This document shows positions 34,831 through 46,261 of a stretch of DNA of 64,000 nt, in pieces. A program made the position numbers and the translations under genes. Positions within the stretch are counted from its first letter, which is position 1; every line of letters begins with the position of its first letter. A model generated the notes under the pieces. The model saw only the letters and a program-made list of their open reading frames with translations. It did no database searches and was not told the DNA's origin. The stretch lies in assembly GCF_024586455.1 (NCBI RefSeq), contig NC_065923.1:39046370-39110369 (forward strand), in the 5' to 3' direction. This DNA comes from Bactrocera neohumeralis. Lineage: Eukaryota; Arthropoda; Insecta; Diptera; Tephritidae.

Positions 34831-35320
34831 TACGAGCACAAAGCCTTCAAAGATGGTCGAGAGATCGTTAAAGGCATGCCTCGTTCTGGGTGACGTTCGA
34901 AATGTTAGAGAGAGCACAACATCTCTCGTGAGTCCATTAGAATAATTTTGGTGGATATTTTGGGCATGAAACACGTTCGTATCGTAAACAGGTCTCTTTG
35001 TACATGCTTGATCGTGCGAATTCCGATCCCGCATTCCTGGAGAGCATTATAACTGCCGATGAGACATGGGTTTATGAGTTTGACCTGCAAACAAGTCGCC
35101 AATCATCGGAATGGGACCCGTTTTCAGTCGATCTTAAAAAGCTGCTTAGGAAAAGTGTTTCGAGGATTGGAAAATCGTTGACATAAGTGTATTACATTTG
35201 GTGGGGATTACTTTGAAGGCGACAAAATTAATATTAATGATAATTAAATAATTAGCATTTTTTTTTTTAATATCCAAGTACTTTTTTTTTTATTTGTCAC
35301 AATGTGTACCCTGTTCAGGT
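34831..35320 (+). pseudogene. mariner deletion derivative
   Basis: Frames read NNFGGYFGHETR (decayed), then LDRANSDPAFLESIITADET then WVYEFDLQTSRQSSEW, the first catalytic block. A large deletion follows and then the C-terminal GGDYFEGDKINI-type end, in which the frame is broken. The AT-rich end with 'atttgtcacaatgtgt' fits the mariner terminus. Confidence 0.8.
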
Positions 35321-36625
35321 TACAATAATTTTCTTTATGAAAACAGATATTTTAGTACATGCTGTTAAACATATCTACATTTGCAATTATGCGACATTTG
35401 ACTATCAAATGCCGTCCTGCATACTTTTAGGCGCGCTGTGTAACGTTCCATGCGAACTTATCTCACAACTGAAAGGTGTGTACGCTAGGTGCGGCATTGT
35501 AGACGCCGTCGCTTTAATCAAACGTACAGGCTTTTGTACTTGTGTACATTTGCAAATAGTTATGTATAACTACATATGTACATATGTACCTCGCACATAT
35601 ACATATATACCTCCATTTACGCCCTTACATGTATGTATACGACACGAATCTTTGTAATGTCCTAGACCAACTTTTACACAGCTGTGCTCCAATTCACCAT
35701 TTCCCAGCCGTGCCGTCTTCGTTGCTGCCATTCACTGCTGCTTGTGTGTGCTTGCTGTTTTTTTTTTGTTTTTGCACCCGTAACCTTTTTATTTGCTGTA
35801 TAAATTGTGGAAATAAAAGGTTGTCGTTGTGGCGTCACAACATTTGCTTGGCTACTTTCGCTGACATCCTTTTGGCGCTGCTGCCGCCCTTCGTTACGGC
35901 AAACATGCAGAGATACAATTAGGTGTGCTCACACACATCCATACATGCATACACTCATATGTGTCGAGGCCCGCTTGTTAAGGTTATATGCATGGGTAAA
36001 TGACACAAGCGCACGCCACCGGCAATTTCGAATGCAGAGAATAAAGCGTGAAATAGAAATCTGCGTGAACTCAACTGTATAGTTTTTAACCAAATATTTT
36101 GTTCATAGCGTATATGTAACTGCTTTGTCTATATGTATATGTATGTATATCAATTACTGTGTCAGACCGGCAATTCAGTACTTGGTTTAGTTGAATGAAA
36201 AAAGAAGTCAAGCACGCGGCACTTCGCACTGCAGTGCTATCGACCATTGTGCTTCCGGACACTGGAAATGATGATTTCACCACTTGCAGCAGCCGTCTCC
36301 TCCACTTCTCATTAAAACGGAAGCGCATAGTTCGCCATTTTTCCGCAGCCACAATTGCTTCAAACCTCGTAATTTGGTGTGCTTGTGCTTAAAATGCGGT
36401 AGGATACCATGCCATTTGGCTGGCTTGAAAGTGGGTGACGCAATATTTCTTTCAGCGTATGCAGCATTGTGGTGAATTTAAAATGCAGTTGTTGCCTTAA
36501 TTTGACTTAACCAGTGAGGGTTTCTTTCAATTAAGGGCAATTAAATTTAAATTTTGTATGAAATTATTGCAATGCGCACATAATGTATACATACATATAA
36601 CCATTAAAACTCAAAGGTTCTTTTA
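35321..36625. other. Non-coding stretch, locally GC-richer
   Basis: 35690-35920 and 36190-36440 are less AT-rich than the surroundings, with open but domain-less frames on both strands. Regulatory sequence is possible; no motif supports it. Confidence 0.4.
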
Positions 36626-36851
36626 AGGGGTTATATACAGTTAGACGGCCGAAGAAAAGCGAATGTTCTAGATTTTTTCTGGAAAATCTTTTAAATTTAT
36701 TGATCCAAATTTGTACACATATTCTGGTATCTATTTTTATTAGTAAAAATATTTATTTGGTAAGGAACCACAGCCGATCTGCGGGAGCTCCTCTGAAAAA
36801 AAAGGTTTTGCGGTGATCACTATACATATCTCTAAACTGAATCCTCTAAAA
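36626..36851. mobile_element. Left part of a second TTAA-type element, interrupted by a MITE
   Basis: Begins TTAA? as 'ttttaaggggttatatacag', the same style of end as the neighbouring MITE, followed by 'ttagacggccgaagaaaagc'. Its right portion may resume after 37352. Boundary on the right uncertain. Confidence 0.45.
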
Positions 36852-37352
36852 TTAAGGGGGTATTCTACACTAGAAGCATGAATTTCAGGTAATTTTTATA
36901 GCAAGGATGCTGTTATAGTCCCTATTTCAGGGAACACGAAAAAAAAATTTTTTGAAAAATGGCGACTGCCTGAAAATAAAAATCATTTTTTACGTTTTTT
37001 TTTGAAATTCCTGAATTTTTTTTAAATATTAAAACAAAAAATTTGACACGATGCTGGTAGGAACGATAAAGTATTATATAAAGAAGGTTCACACAAAATT
37101 TCAAGTAAATCGGTTGTATAGAACTTGAGATAATGCCGGTACCGTGTGGAAAAAAGTAGTTTCGAGAAAAACGCGTTTAAAAAATTCGAAACGGCCGAAC
37201 CGGGCTAGGTACTGCGTCACTAAAGTAACTGTGGCTCTTAAAATAATTTTAATTTTTAAAAATCCTTTGGAGGATATGTTCGTAAGAGTCTAAACTTTAA
37301 ATATGTAAAAAAATAGATTTTTTCAAAACTTTAGAGTAGAATACCCCCTTAA
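36852..37352. mobile_element. TTAA-type MITE, copy D
   Basis: TTAA on both sides, with perfect 17-base terminal inverted repeats: ttaagggggtattctac at the left and gtagaatacccccttaa at the right. The core 'cgagaaaaacgcgtttaaa' is shared with copy A at 1570-2297. About 500 bases, non-coding. Confidence 0.85.
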
Positions 37353-37448
37353 AAATTTTTGGATTTTTTTTTCCAAAAAATTCACTCTGGATTCTTGAAA
37401 CTTATACAGATATATCTCAAAAAGATCAAAACAATCGATATAGTCGTT

Positions 37449-37450
<2 letters not shown>

Positions 37451-37491
<41 letters not shown>
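37451..37491. repeat. Uninterrupted T run of 41 bases
   Basis: Forty T plus one flanking T in the given sequence. It could be a poly(A) tail of a minus-strand retrotransposed sequence or slippage; the true length may differ because of sequencing error. Confidence 0.9.
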
Positions 37492-37494
<3 letters not shown>

Positions 37495-37645
37495 GATTAC
37501 TTTGGTTTAGGCTGTCACCCTGGGTGTCTTTTTTATAGCAGGAGGATACATAAAAACCTGGAGTGCGGAACTTTAATCCTCTAAAGCTAACCTTTCCAAC
37601 TCACATCTTTCCCACGTATTATTTCATGGAAGAGAGAAAGACCTT

Positions 37646-37926
37646 TTAACACGCTCTACCCGGCGCATTTTATCTATGTTTCTATCCATTGTGTGCACAA
37701 GATTGTCAAGTTGTTCGTATAACGGCACTTTTTTAATTGTTTTGTTTTAGAAAGAACTATAAAAATACATTTTATTTATGTTGAAAACGCCAACAACCTA
37801 TATAAATTTATGTTTCCACAATCTATTTTATTTCCATGGTCCACGCCGCCAGATAAAATAATTTGTCTGTGAACCACCGGTGGTACACGCTGCCAGATCA
37901 GCGCAGTGCCGGCTAGAACGTGTTAA
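37646..37926. mobile_element. Short TTAA MITE (~281 bp), piggyBac-like ends
   Basis: TTAA at 37646-37649 and 37923-37926. Ends 'cacgctctacccggc' and the inverse complement of 'gccggctagaacgtg' match in most positions. piggyBac-like elements use TTAA targets and several insect families have CACGTT..GCCGG-type ends (family knowledge). Interior non-coding. Confidence 0.65.
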
Positions 37927-38893
37927 GTCTCATCTATCAAACGGACTGACTGACGGCTGATATGCTGTGTATGTCTTTCTGTCACACTAGGTGTGCCCAT
38001 CAATATCTGTCAAACTCTAAAATGGAAAATTTTTCGTTGGACATACATATTTATTTATTTATATTACTTTAAGCAAATGCATTTTGAAGTTTATGTTATT
38101 CAATTATTTTTGCATTAAAGGAAGGGGTTATATTATTCATTTTTGTGGAAACCTTCGCAATTGTGCGTGGTGCAAAAACCATTTCTCTTTGCTAAATTTA
38201 GTAAAGTTTTTTGTTTCCTATGCTTGGAATGCACACAACAAATCAGAGATAAAAAGTAGTTGAAATTCTACGTTTAAAAATTGCCCACATTTTTTGATTC
38301 CTCTTTGTATTTCATTCAGCGTTCATCGCACAAATTGATAAACCATTTTGCATAAACACCAAAAATCTCTCTTTAAAATTTCCTCCAAAAAACATTGTAG
38401 GCGCGAATGAAATCTTTATATAAAATATTTTTTTTTTTTTAATTAAATATTTCAAATATGTAAAGAGTTCATAAAAATATGTGCATATATATTTTTTTTT
38501 AAATCGTTTGGTAATTGTTTTCATTTATTCCATATATTTTTTGTAGCTAGTTTCCAACTTCCAAGTTATATTCATACCTTAATTGACTATTCGCGCTGCT
38601 TTTATTTTTTTGGTTCAGAAGAAGTATATAGACCATGTATATGGATATGTAATCCACTATCTGCCCTTGTGTCTTTAAAAAGATTTTAAATTCAACAACA
38701 ATATATATATTTATATCTATTACATTTTTTTACACCAACAGTTGGCGAACTTCGCTCCCATTGTCCAACAATTGTACAACTTTACAGCTGTTTGTGACAG
38801 CAATTGTGTCGCTTCTGAATTATTTATTTTTTCTAAGTTACAAGCTTTTCCTTAGTAATCTCTTGATGCTGATTTTTTTATTCTTCTTTACAG
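37927..38893. other. Intronic sequence leading to the Eip63E exon
   Basis: AT- and pyrimidine-rich, consistent with the 3' part of an intron. No other exon found. Confidence 0.5.
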
Positions 38894-39099
38894 ACTGGCG
38901 TAGCACTGACAGCACCGACCACCACGATCGCGTCCAACGGCAATTGTCCGTATCATCCGATAGCAAATTGCTGGACGATGACATTCGAGAGGAGACGCGC
39001 GTTATTATGCGCCCGAAAAAGCCGCCCAGACCAAAATCGGAGGTTTTCCTCAACAAACAAGACCCGCACCCACGACGGAAACGGTTTAGTGCATTTGGC
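38894..39099 (+). CDS. Eip63E: Eip63E exon: N-terminal regulatory tail before the kinase domain
   Basis: The acceptor follows a pyrimidine-rich tract ending ttctttacag, and the donor is gtaagta. The exon opens with two bases completing a split codon, so it is an internal exon in this reading; the open frame continuing upstream is hydrophobic intron translation. It encodes about 68 residues, highly charged: TDSTDHHDRVQRQLSVSSDS, an acidic stretch, then a basic proline-rich stretch (MRPKKPPRPKSEV) and RRKRFSAFG just before the kinase domain. The corresponding CDK14 region carries serine sites within basic motifs that are known 14-3-3 and regulatory targets; RQLSVS and RKRFS here are candidate equivalents (inference). 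The exon ends on a codon boundary and joins directly to the glycine-loop exon. Confidence 0.93.
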
Positions 39100-39639
39100 G
39101 TAAGTATCTACTACTTTATTAACTACCAGCGCACTTTTTTCATATATAAGTATGCATGTACAACTTTATTGTGGCCAACGGAAGACCATAATAAAGGTAG
39201 TTGAAGTGGAAAGGAAGTGAAACACAAAAGAGAAATAAAACGGCATTAATATTTATAAAGCGCAGCAGATTAGCGGGGGAAAAAATAAAACAGAAATCTC
39301 TTAGTGTTATATTTTTTTTTCTTTTTACGCCGTTCATAGGCGAAGTACAATTTTATTCGCATGTCCTTTAATGCTTCTTGTCTGTTTTGGACAATTAAAA
39401 GCAACATAAACGTTAAATACTCACTTTACCGTCAATCATTGCCCTGCACCCCACTCAATTCTCTCTTCATTCTTTCAAAAAGAAAGTGAATCAGCATTTT
39501 AGGTACCCAAATATACAAAAATATTGGGTCTAGTAAAATTAAAGCCATTTATTTTGCATTAAATAGGCAAGGAGGGATTGAGTATAATTAGAATTATCCA
39601 ATTTGAGTAAAATATGCACAAGTCCAAACTATAAGGTTA

Positions 39640-39900
39640 ATGGAAAAAAATATCCCTTCAAAGTTCCTGGAGCTTCTGGCGATTCACTATGGATATGTGT
39701 AGTTTGGCGTAGTTCTGATGGAACACAATCTCTCTGACCGAAGCTGGCCGCCTCTGGGCGATTGCTTACTTCAGACGGTCTAATTTCTGACAGCACAGAT
39801 CAGAGTTTCGACTGCGACCGTTTTCATTTGACATCGTTGTAAAAGACTCGCTTTTCATCATAATCTTCATAAATGTATCTATTTTATTTTACAACCTTTT
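39640..39900 (-). pseudogene. mariner transposase relic in the first visible intron
   Basis: Minus strand: SVLSEIRPSEVSNRPEAASV then REIVFHQNYAKLHISIVNRQ and KLQEL, matching the RP-x-L-x-NR-x-GVVFHQDNARPHTS-x-x-TRQKLREL region. The catalytic HQDNA is corrupted to HQNYA. Confidence 0.65.
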
Positions 39901-40651
39901 TTAAAGGTATTAAACGGTTTTTGACTTGTTTAGCTCCTAGTCCAATAAAACACTGGTTACATAACAGTCGATCTCGCTGACTTATATTATTTTATCGATA
40001 TTTTGGACTGTTGATCTTTCAAAGCTTGGTAAATTTTTGACATAAAAGTTTCTTGGTATCTATATTTGTCGCATGTTTAAACAACTGAGTCAGAAAATCA
40101 CAAAACTGCCAGACAATTTTTTTTATGTTAAATCGCGTCTATCTAACGCCATATTGCGTAACTCAAACGCACTTGGATACAGATTGGCCAAATAATTGAT
40201 ATATACATATATTTTTTTATTTATCCTAATATACTAAATTTTAGTTAAAACTTATAAGGTGATGGGTGAACATGTAGTCATTTTATAATGGACCCTTCCC
40301 AGACAGAAGGAACTTCACTTCTAAAACACCCTGTGCAATTGCCTACGTATGTGTCACTCTGTAACAACAGTGCAGTACTCACTACACAACACACAATCAA
40401 CCACCGCAAACAGAAATCATCATTTCTGCGCAGGTATACTGTAAAAATTCTTCCAATGTATTCGCTTGCAGTTTCAAGCCTTTGAATTCTCAACTGGTTT
40501 TACATCTTTGACACATAAGTGAAACGAAGTTGGTATGTGAATTCAATTTGTTAAGTCAAATTTTTGATCTCTTTGGAATTTATCTTGGTGGGACCCTTAC
40601 CTTAGTGTATTGAGTGTCCCGATATTGAATACATTTACAGTAGAATAGTGT

Positions 40652-41263
40652 TTAGAGAAAATGTTGCGTGAAATAGGAGAAACCAAAATTTCCACATCCT
40701 ATGTGCCAAACAGTAGAGAAAAGGAAAATCGAAGAGATGGAAGTAATTTTGACTTTTATCCTGAGGAATCCGGTAATCCGTAATCGTTGCGAAATTCTCG
40801 TTTTTTAGCAGTCATGATTAGAAATTTATATACACGTCGAATTAAAAAAAAATTAAATTCTTAAACTGTGAGAAACGTGCTGCACAAAGCTGGTTATTAC
40901 GAACGAATTGCGCGACGTAAACCATTCATATCAAAAGCAAGTAAGAAAAAAAATATTAAAATTTGCTAAAAAATATCTTGATAAACCAGATTCGTTTTGG
41001 GACAATGTTGTGCTCACTGACGAATGAAAATGAATTTTTGGGTCGGACGGAGTAATAAAAGTGTAGAAGGGTGCTAATGCAGAGATGCAAGAAAATTTGG
41101 TAACTAAATACCTACAGTGAAACATGGTGAGGGGTGTATGGCTGCTTTTGGCGTGCGTAATTTGGAGTTTATAACAGATAAAATGGACAAATATATGTAT
41201 CTGAATATTCTGAAGCAAAATTTGCATCCAAGCGTGCAAAAACTGGGTCTCGACGGCAGCTAA
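40652..41263 (+). pseudogene. Tc1-like transposase relic
   Basis: Frames read TVRNVLHKAGYYERIARRKP then FISKASKKK (HTH and GRPR-like end), a decayed TRFVLGQCCAH (normally SFWDNVIFTDE), IPTVKHGEGCMAAFGVRNLE and FITDKMDKYMYLNILKQNLH then PSVQKLG. Unlike the many mariner relics, this is Tc1 type (VKHGGGSVMVWG block, here shortened). Stops throughout. Confidence 0.8.
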
Positions 41264-41847
41264 TTTCTTTTTCAACTAAATAACTACCCAAAATACACGT
41301 TATTGTATTTTGTTATTATACATATTTTGTTATGTTTATAGAAAAAAGTTACAGGTTTTGAAACAAATGCATTAAAATATGTGAGTTATTTGTATCAACA
41401 AAAAGAAATAATTTTTTACAAATTTTAATGAAGAAAGTAAAGGTTTATTAGCCAAAATGCTTTTGTATCTAAACTTAAGTGATTCACTGTGTATATGTAC
41501 ATACATACATACATATATAACCACAACCACAATTTGCATTATAAACAAAAGCCGAACACGCAGTTGAGCTTTTGTATACATGCCATTATTTAGTATTAAC
41601 ATGTTTTATGTCTTCTACGGTTAGTAATTAAGTAAACCCCCAGAATTTTAAATTAATTTAATAGTTTTTTCTCTTAATAATAGGCTTGCGTAACAAAACA
41701 CTTCAGATGTACTTCTAAAATGGAATCTGATAACTCTGTTAAATCCAGAAAACCCAAAGCACCTTTGCATAACTTTAGGGGTTGTCGTTTGTTAGCTAAC
41801 AGAGTGCCACACATATCGATAATTTTTATATTTGCTTTTACTTACAG
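41264..41847. other. Intron remainder before the glycine-loop exon
   Basis: AT-rich, with acatacatacatacatata at about 41495; no other feature. Confidence 0.5.
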
Positions 41848-41939
41848 GGCGACTCGCCATTTGGAAAATCGGATGCCTACATAAAACTGGAACCGCTCGG
41901 TGAGGGCTCATATGCCACAGTATACAAGGGCTTCAGCAA
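41848..41939 (+). CDS. Eip63E: Eip63E exon: start of the kinase domain and glycine-rich loop
   Basis: Acceptor tttacttacag, donor gtaagtcg. This 92-base exon encodes GDSPFGKSDAYIKLEPLGEG followed by SYATVYKGFS. The glycine-rich ATP-binding loop G-E-G-S-Y-A-T-V lies at 41899-41931. The Y within the loop is the position phosphorylated by Wee1-type kinases in many CDKs (family knowledge). The exon ends with two bases (aa) of a codon completed by the first base of the next exon to give Asn. The next intron is 11.8 kb. Confidence 0.95.
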
Positions 41940-42849
41940 GTAAGTCGTGCATTTAAATTGTTTCAAATTATATTATTTATTCAATAGCTGACACATACAT
42001 ACATTTATATTTAAAAAAAATTGTAAAGTGAATAAACTTCATCCTTCTAACGATTTATGTAAATCATAAAAGGTAAGCCCTTCGGGTTTGTTGAATCCTA
42101 TCAAACTACAAGCGATTTATTTGTCGCTAATGCGCCCCAAAAGACAGACAAATATTTATTAAAAATAAAATACCGAGATGAATGTTTGTAACGATAAGGC
42201 GAAAGGCAGGTCGCTTTTCCACGTTTGTAAATTATACTTCTTACTTAGGCTGTTGCCCGTTTTTCAAGATTTTGGTTTTGAAAATTTGACCCTTCACAGT
42301 TGCTTTACGCAAGCTTAAAAAGGTTGAAGAAGGGAGCGGGGTTACTTTGGGCTGTGCTTGTACTATATATGTGCGTACATATTTATACGCTTTAATGCCA
42401 CTCAGAACGCGTAAGCCTAAGGAAAAGCGAGTAGGAAGCTGGAATCTTATTTGTATTTTGATTTATTTGCTTGTGCATTGTGTGCCTCTGATGTATGGCG
42501 TTGTTAGTATTGAGGGTGGTGTTCTTTTCGCTACTTGTCCCTTTTGTGACATTAATGTCACCAACTCACACCGCAATCAATCACAATCAATACCAACAGG
42601 CTTGCCTTTTGCAGTTACCCAATCGAAAGTGTTACGCAAGAAGTAAAAGAGTTTTTTCATAAAATTTAAAGATATTTTTAAACTTCCTTAGTATTTTGTG
42701 GGGCAAATATTTTTCCTGGCAATTTTGGACTATTTTCTTGGGTGAACTGCTTACTAAATTGTGGTTAATTCGTTCACAAGCGTATTTTTACCCAGAATGA
42801 AACGTCGAATAACCCATAAAATATATATATATAACAAAGAAGAAGAAGA

Positions 42850-43215
42850 AGACATGACTAAATTAACTCCAGTGCAGCCAGGTTCTTCTCCACCTGATCT
42901 CTCCAACGGAGTGGAGAAAATCCTCCTCCTTTGATTCTGGCAGCGGGTACTGGATCGAAAACGTAGACTGTAATCTTCCATCCGGACAACATGACCTGGC
43001 CAGCCGTATATCTCGTTCCATCGGAACTCACCGTTGCCAGTTTTTGAAAAGTTCGGCCGGCAATCCAAAGGTCCTTGCTGTTTTCTTGTTCTTCAGGTGG
43101 ACTATTGCTATTCCTATACCTCGTTATAGTCGGGCCATGGCATATCTTTTTCATCGTCATCGATTGAGGAATCGGTTTCGCCGTCTCTGCAAGCTGGATA
43201 AGTGTTCCCTCCATA
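42850..43215 (-). pseudogene. Non-LTR retrotransposon relic (family L1t) with central deletion
   Basis: The minus-strand frame reads ETAKPIPQSMTMKKICHGPT and SKDLWIAGRTFQK (front of the RT region), fused directly to GQVMLSGWKITVYVFDPVPA and FSPLRWRDQVEKNLAALE (the C-terminal end). Almost the whole RT domain is missing. Confidence 0.75.
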
Positions 43216-43234
43216 ACATCAGTATGCTCTGAAC

Positions 43235-43560
43235 ATCAGCCATGTCCGTCTGTCTGTCTATACGTGAACTAATCCCTCAGTTTTTCGGATATCGATTTGA
43301 AATTTTGCATACCTTGTTTTCTCTCCAAACAGCCGCTCATTTGCCAGACCTGTCGATATCGTACAACAATGTCATATATCTGTCATACAACTTATTATTT
43401 TTATTTTTTATTTGACCATCTAAGGCAACCCTATAATCACAGAATAATTTTTTCAGATCTGTTTACTATGGTATATAGATGCCATACAAACTGTCCGTTG
43501 AATATCAATTCATTTTTGTAAAGTTTTTCATTTGTGAAGGGTATTCTAGCTTCGTTGTAA
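43235..43560 (-). repeat. Dispersed repeat R1, copy
   Basis: 'gtccgtctgtctgtctatac', 'aatccctcagtttttcggat', 'atgccatacaaactg' and 'tgtgaagggtattctagctt' blocks, inverted relative to copy 1. Abuts the LINE relic. Confidence 0.8.
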
Positions 43561-45304
43561 CCGGATCTTCTCCAGCTCTGATGATTTCGCTTTCAGCCGA
43601 AATGACAAGCCGTTATCATGTATTAAGTTGACAACAGCAATAAATATGCCACTTAAGCGGCATATATTCTCTAATAACTTCAACTTTATTCATGTGCTTC
43701 TTTGCGCGTTGCCATCGTATTTTGCCTCTCATTTTTCTGGCATAAGAAGGCCTGAGAAATGGGCCACTTTATGTCACTGTCAAATCAGGGTGGTCATTTT
43801 ATTAAGGTGCCATACGTCACAGCCATTTATCAAGCGCCTGCACGAATTTATATTATTTTGTACTTGAAATGTGTAGAGAAGTTTCTTAGTGCGTGTAGGC
43901 GTGGTGGCAAAAGATGGCAGTCATGCACAAGTTATAAAAGCGTTTGCGTCATTTTAGAATTATTCAACCCGTAATGCGCTTAAATTAAGAATTATAAATC
44001 TATTTTTTGCTGTTTTAAAATTTTGTCGTTTAAAAATTGTCACTCTATTCTAATATTCTGCACAGCGCTGTGCTGTCAAGTAAAATCACCCACCTAAATG
44101 GACTTTACTCAACTTTTCGTTTTAATTTGATTTATGCATTTAATTTGAGATTTGATTTTGATTTAATTTAATTTCTTCAGCAAATCCAGTCTTACTCACG
44201 AAAAATTGCCTTTCAACACATTTAAATTGCTGCAATTATTTGTGGTGAATTTAAATGACCACACCTTAATTGCTTTTGGCGCTGACAATGCGCTGCCAGC
44301 CACATCTTTGCTTCCAACTTCCCAAAGTCTGCGTGTAGTTTTGCATTATTTGTCTGCAATCTGATTCTTGTGCGAGATATAGAAAAATAAAAACTTTTCA
44401 CTTCGCAATTCTAATTTTCATGAGTTGCGCTTTAGTTCTTCCCACTTTTGTTTTCTTCTCGTTCGCTTGCTTGTTCAACATTTTTTTTGCAGTTGTACAA
44501 GTTCGTCATTTTCATTTTATTGTTTTCTGGTTTCGCCTTCGTCATCGTGCCATTTTCCTATGTCTTGCTACGGCTTCCATCATATTGTTTCTGGCTACGG
44601 TCATCTTTGTTGTTCGAGTTCCTGGATGCGCTGGCATCGCGCTTGCTCATTCAGTTTACCTTTCTCTGCTCCGTCCATACCGCAATTACTGCTGCCGAGA
44701 ATTGACAATTTTTCACAATTGCATGAATTTCATGAATGATTGCATTTGGGTTACTGTTTCCGCTTTTATTCTTTGCGCTCGTTTCGTTTTCCACTTCCGA
44801 CAACTCATTATGGCACAATACTTCGGTATTGTTGTGTGTTTTGCTTCATGGCCAGAGCCAAAGAGTTTTCCATAATTCGCTCCTACAATGATGAACTTTG
44901 TAAATTTGCTGGTAAACAAATGAGGAGGCTATTTGTTCACAAGCTCAATCATTCAAAATGAAAATTATTATTTGCGGAGATCAAACTGTTCATGTTCTCT
45001 ATGAAATGCTATTGAAATTGGCCCGTTAGTTTCGCACTGGTAAATATGTAGGCTTGTTTAAGGACGATTATAGAGCGTGGTTGTATTTCGGCCCTACGAA
45101 TTTATGTGTAGAACGATGGATAAAATATTTTGGCAATCATTATTATTGCAATAAAAGTGAATTGGCCATTTCAAAAGCGTTATCTTCGTATTATGAAATA
45201 ATTGTTGAAAATACTTTTTCGAGGACAGTAATTGCTTTATGAGTCAGCAAGTTTAATTAAATAAGGAGTGCCTAAACTTTGATATACTATACATGTTCCT
45301 TTTT
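43561..45304. other. Intronic non-coding stretch
   Basis: Overlapping frames at 44420-44875 in all three + frames reflect pyrimidine-rich, low-stop composition; no domain recognised. Confidence 0.45.
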
Positions 45305-46261
45305 CTTCTTTTTTATTAGCGTAGACATCGCTTACGCGGTTATAGTCGAGTTAACAACAGCGTGCCAGTCGTTCTTCCTTTTCGCTGCTTGGTGCTAATT
45401 GGACATTCCAAGCGAAACCAAGTCCTTCCCCACCTGGTCTTTCCAAAGGGGTGGAGGCCAATCTCTTCCTCTGCTTCCCCCGGCGAATATTGCGGATATT
45501 GCATACTCTAAGAGCTCGAGTGTTTTCATCTATTCGGGCGACATGAACTAGCCAGCGTACCCGCTGTCTCTTAATTCGCTGAACTATGTCAATGTCGTCG
45601 TATATTTCGTACAGTTCATTATTCCATTGCCAGCGGTATTCGCCGTTGTCAATGCGCAAAGGACCATACATCTTCCACAGAACCTTTCTGTCGAAAACTC
45701 GTAACGACGACTCATCAGATTTTCTCATCGTATATGCCTCTGCACCATATAGCAGGACGGGGATGATAAGTGACTTGTTGAGTTTGGTTTTTGTTCGTCG
45801 AGAGAGGACTTTATTTCTCAATTGGCTACACAGTCCGAAGTAACACCTATTGGTAAGGGTTGTTCTGTGTTGGATTTGGAGGCTGACGTTCCAAGATAGA
45901 CGAAATTATCTACGACTTCAAAGTTATGACGTTGGAGCCAAGTCGCGAGTGCGATGACTGTTTGTTCGATGACAGGAGATATTTTGTCTTGCCCTCGTTC
46001 ACTAACAAGCCCATGTGCTTCGCTTCCTTATCCAGTCTTGAGAAAGCAGAACTAACGGCGCGTTTGTTAAAGCCAATGGCATAATCAATCAATATCATCG
46101 GCATACGCTAGCAGCTGTACACTGTTATAATATATGCATGTCTCTATTTAGTTCTGCCGCTCGAACTATTTTCTCCAGGAGTAGATTGAAGAAGTCGCAC
46201 CATAGGGAGTCGCCCTTTCTGAAACCTCGTTTGATATCGAACGGCTCGGAGTGATCCTTCC
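45305..46261 (-). pseudogene. Non-LTR retrotransposon relic (family L1t), RT end to 3' terminus
   Basis: Minus-strand order: a palm-domain remnant where the YADDID box has become 'MPMILIDYA'; NKRAVSSAFSRLDKEAKHMG; LLVNEGKTKYLLSS; then frame 45351-45821 with RNKVLSRRTKTKLNKSLIIP, VLLYGAEAYTMRKSDESSLR, VFDRKVLWKMYGPLRIDNGE and the C-terminal RVRWLVHVARIDENTRALRV. The longest contiguous copy of the 3' region here. Frameshifts separate the pieces. Confidence 0.85.

Noticed and set aside
36195..36392. 65-codon + frame in a GC-richer patch
   Set aside because: An 88-codon frame on the opposite strand overlaps it and neither shows a domain; probably composition.
38761..38893. Open frame upstream of the Eip63E exon starting MSNNCTTLQLF
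   Set aside because: Hydrophobic Leu/Phe-rich translation of a pyrimidine-rich intron end; a strong acceptor sits at 38893 and no family similarity was seen. Kept only as a caveat in the findings.
44420..44875. 151-codon + frame with two other overlapping open + frames
   Set aside because: Low stop density comes from pyrimidine-rich sequence; three frames are open at once and none shows a domain or signal beyond hydrophobic runs.
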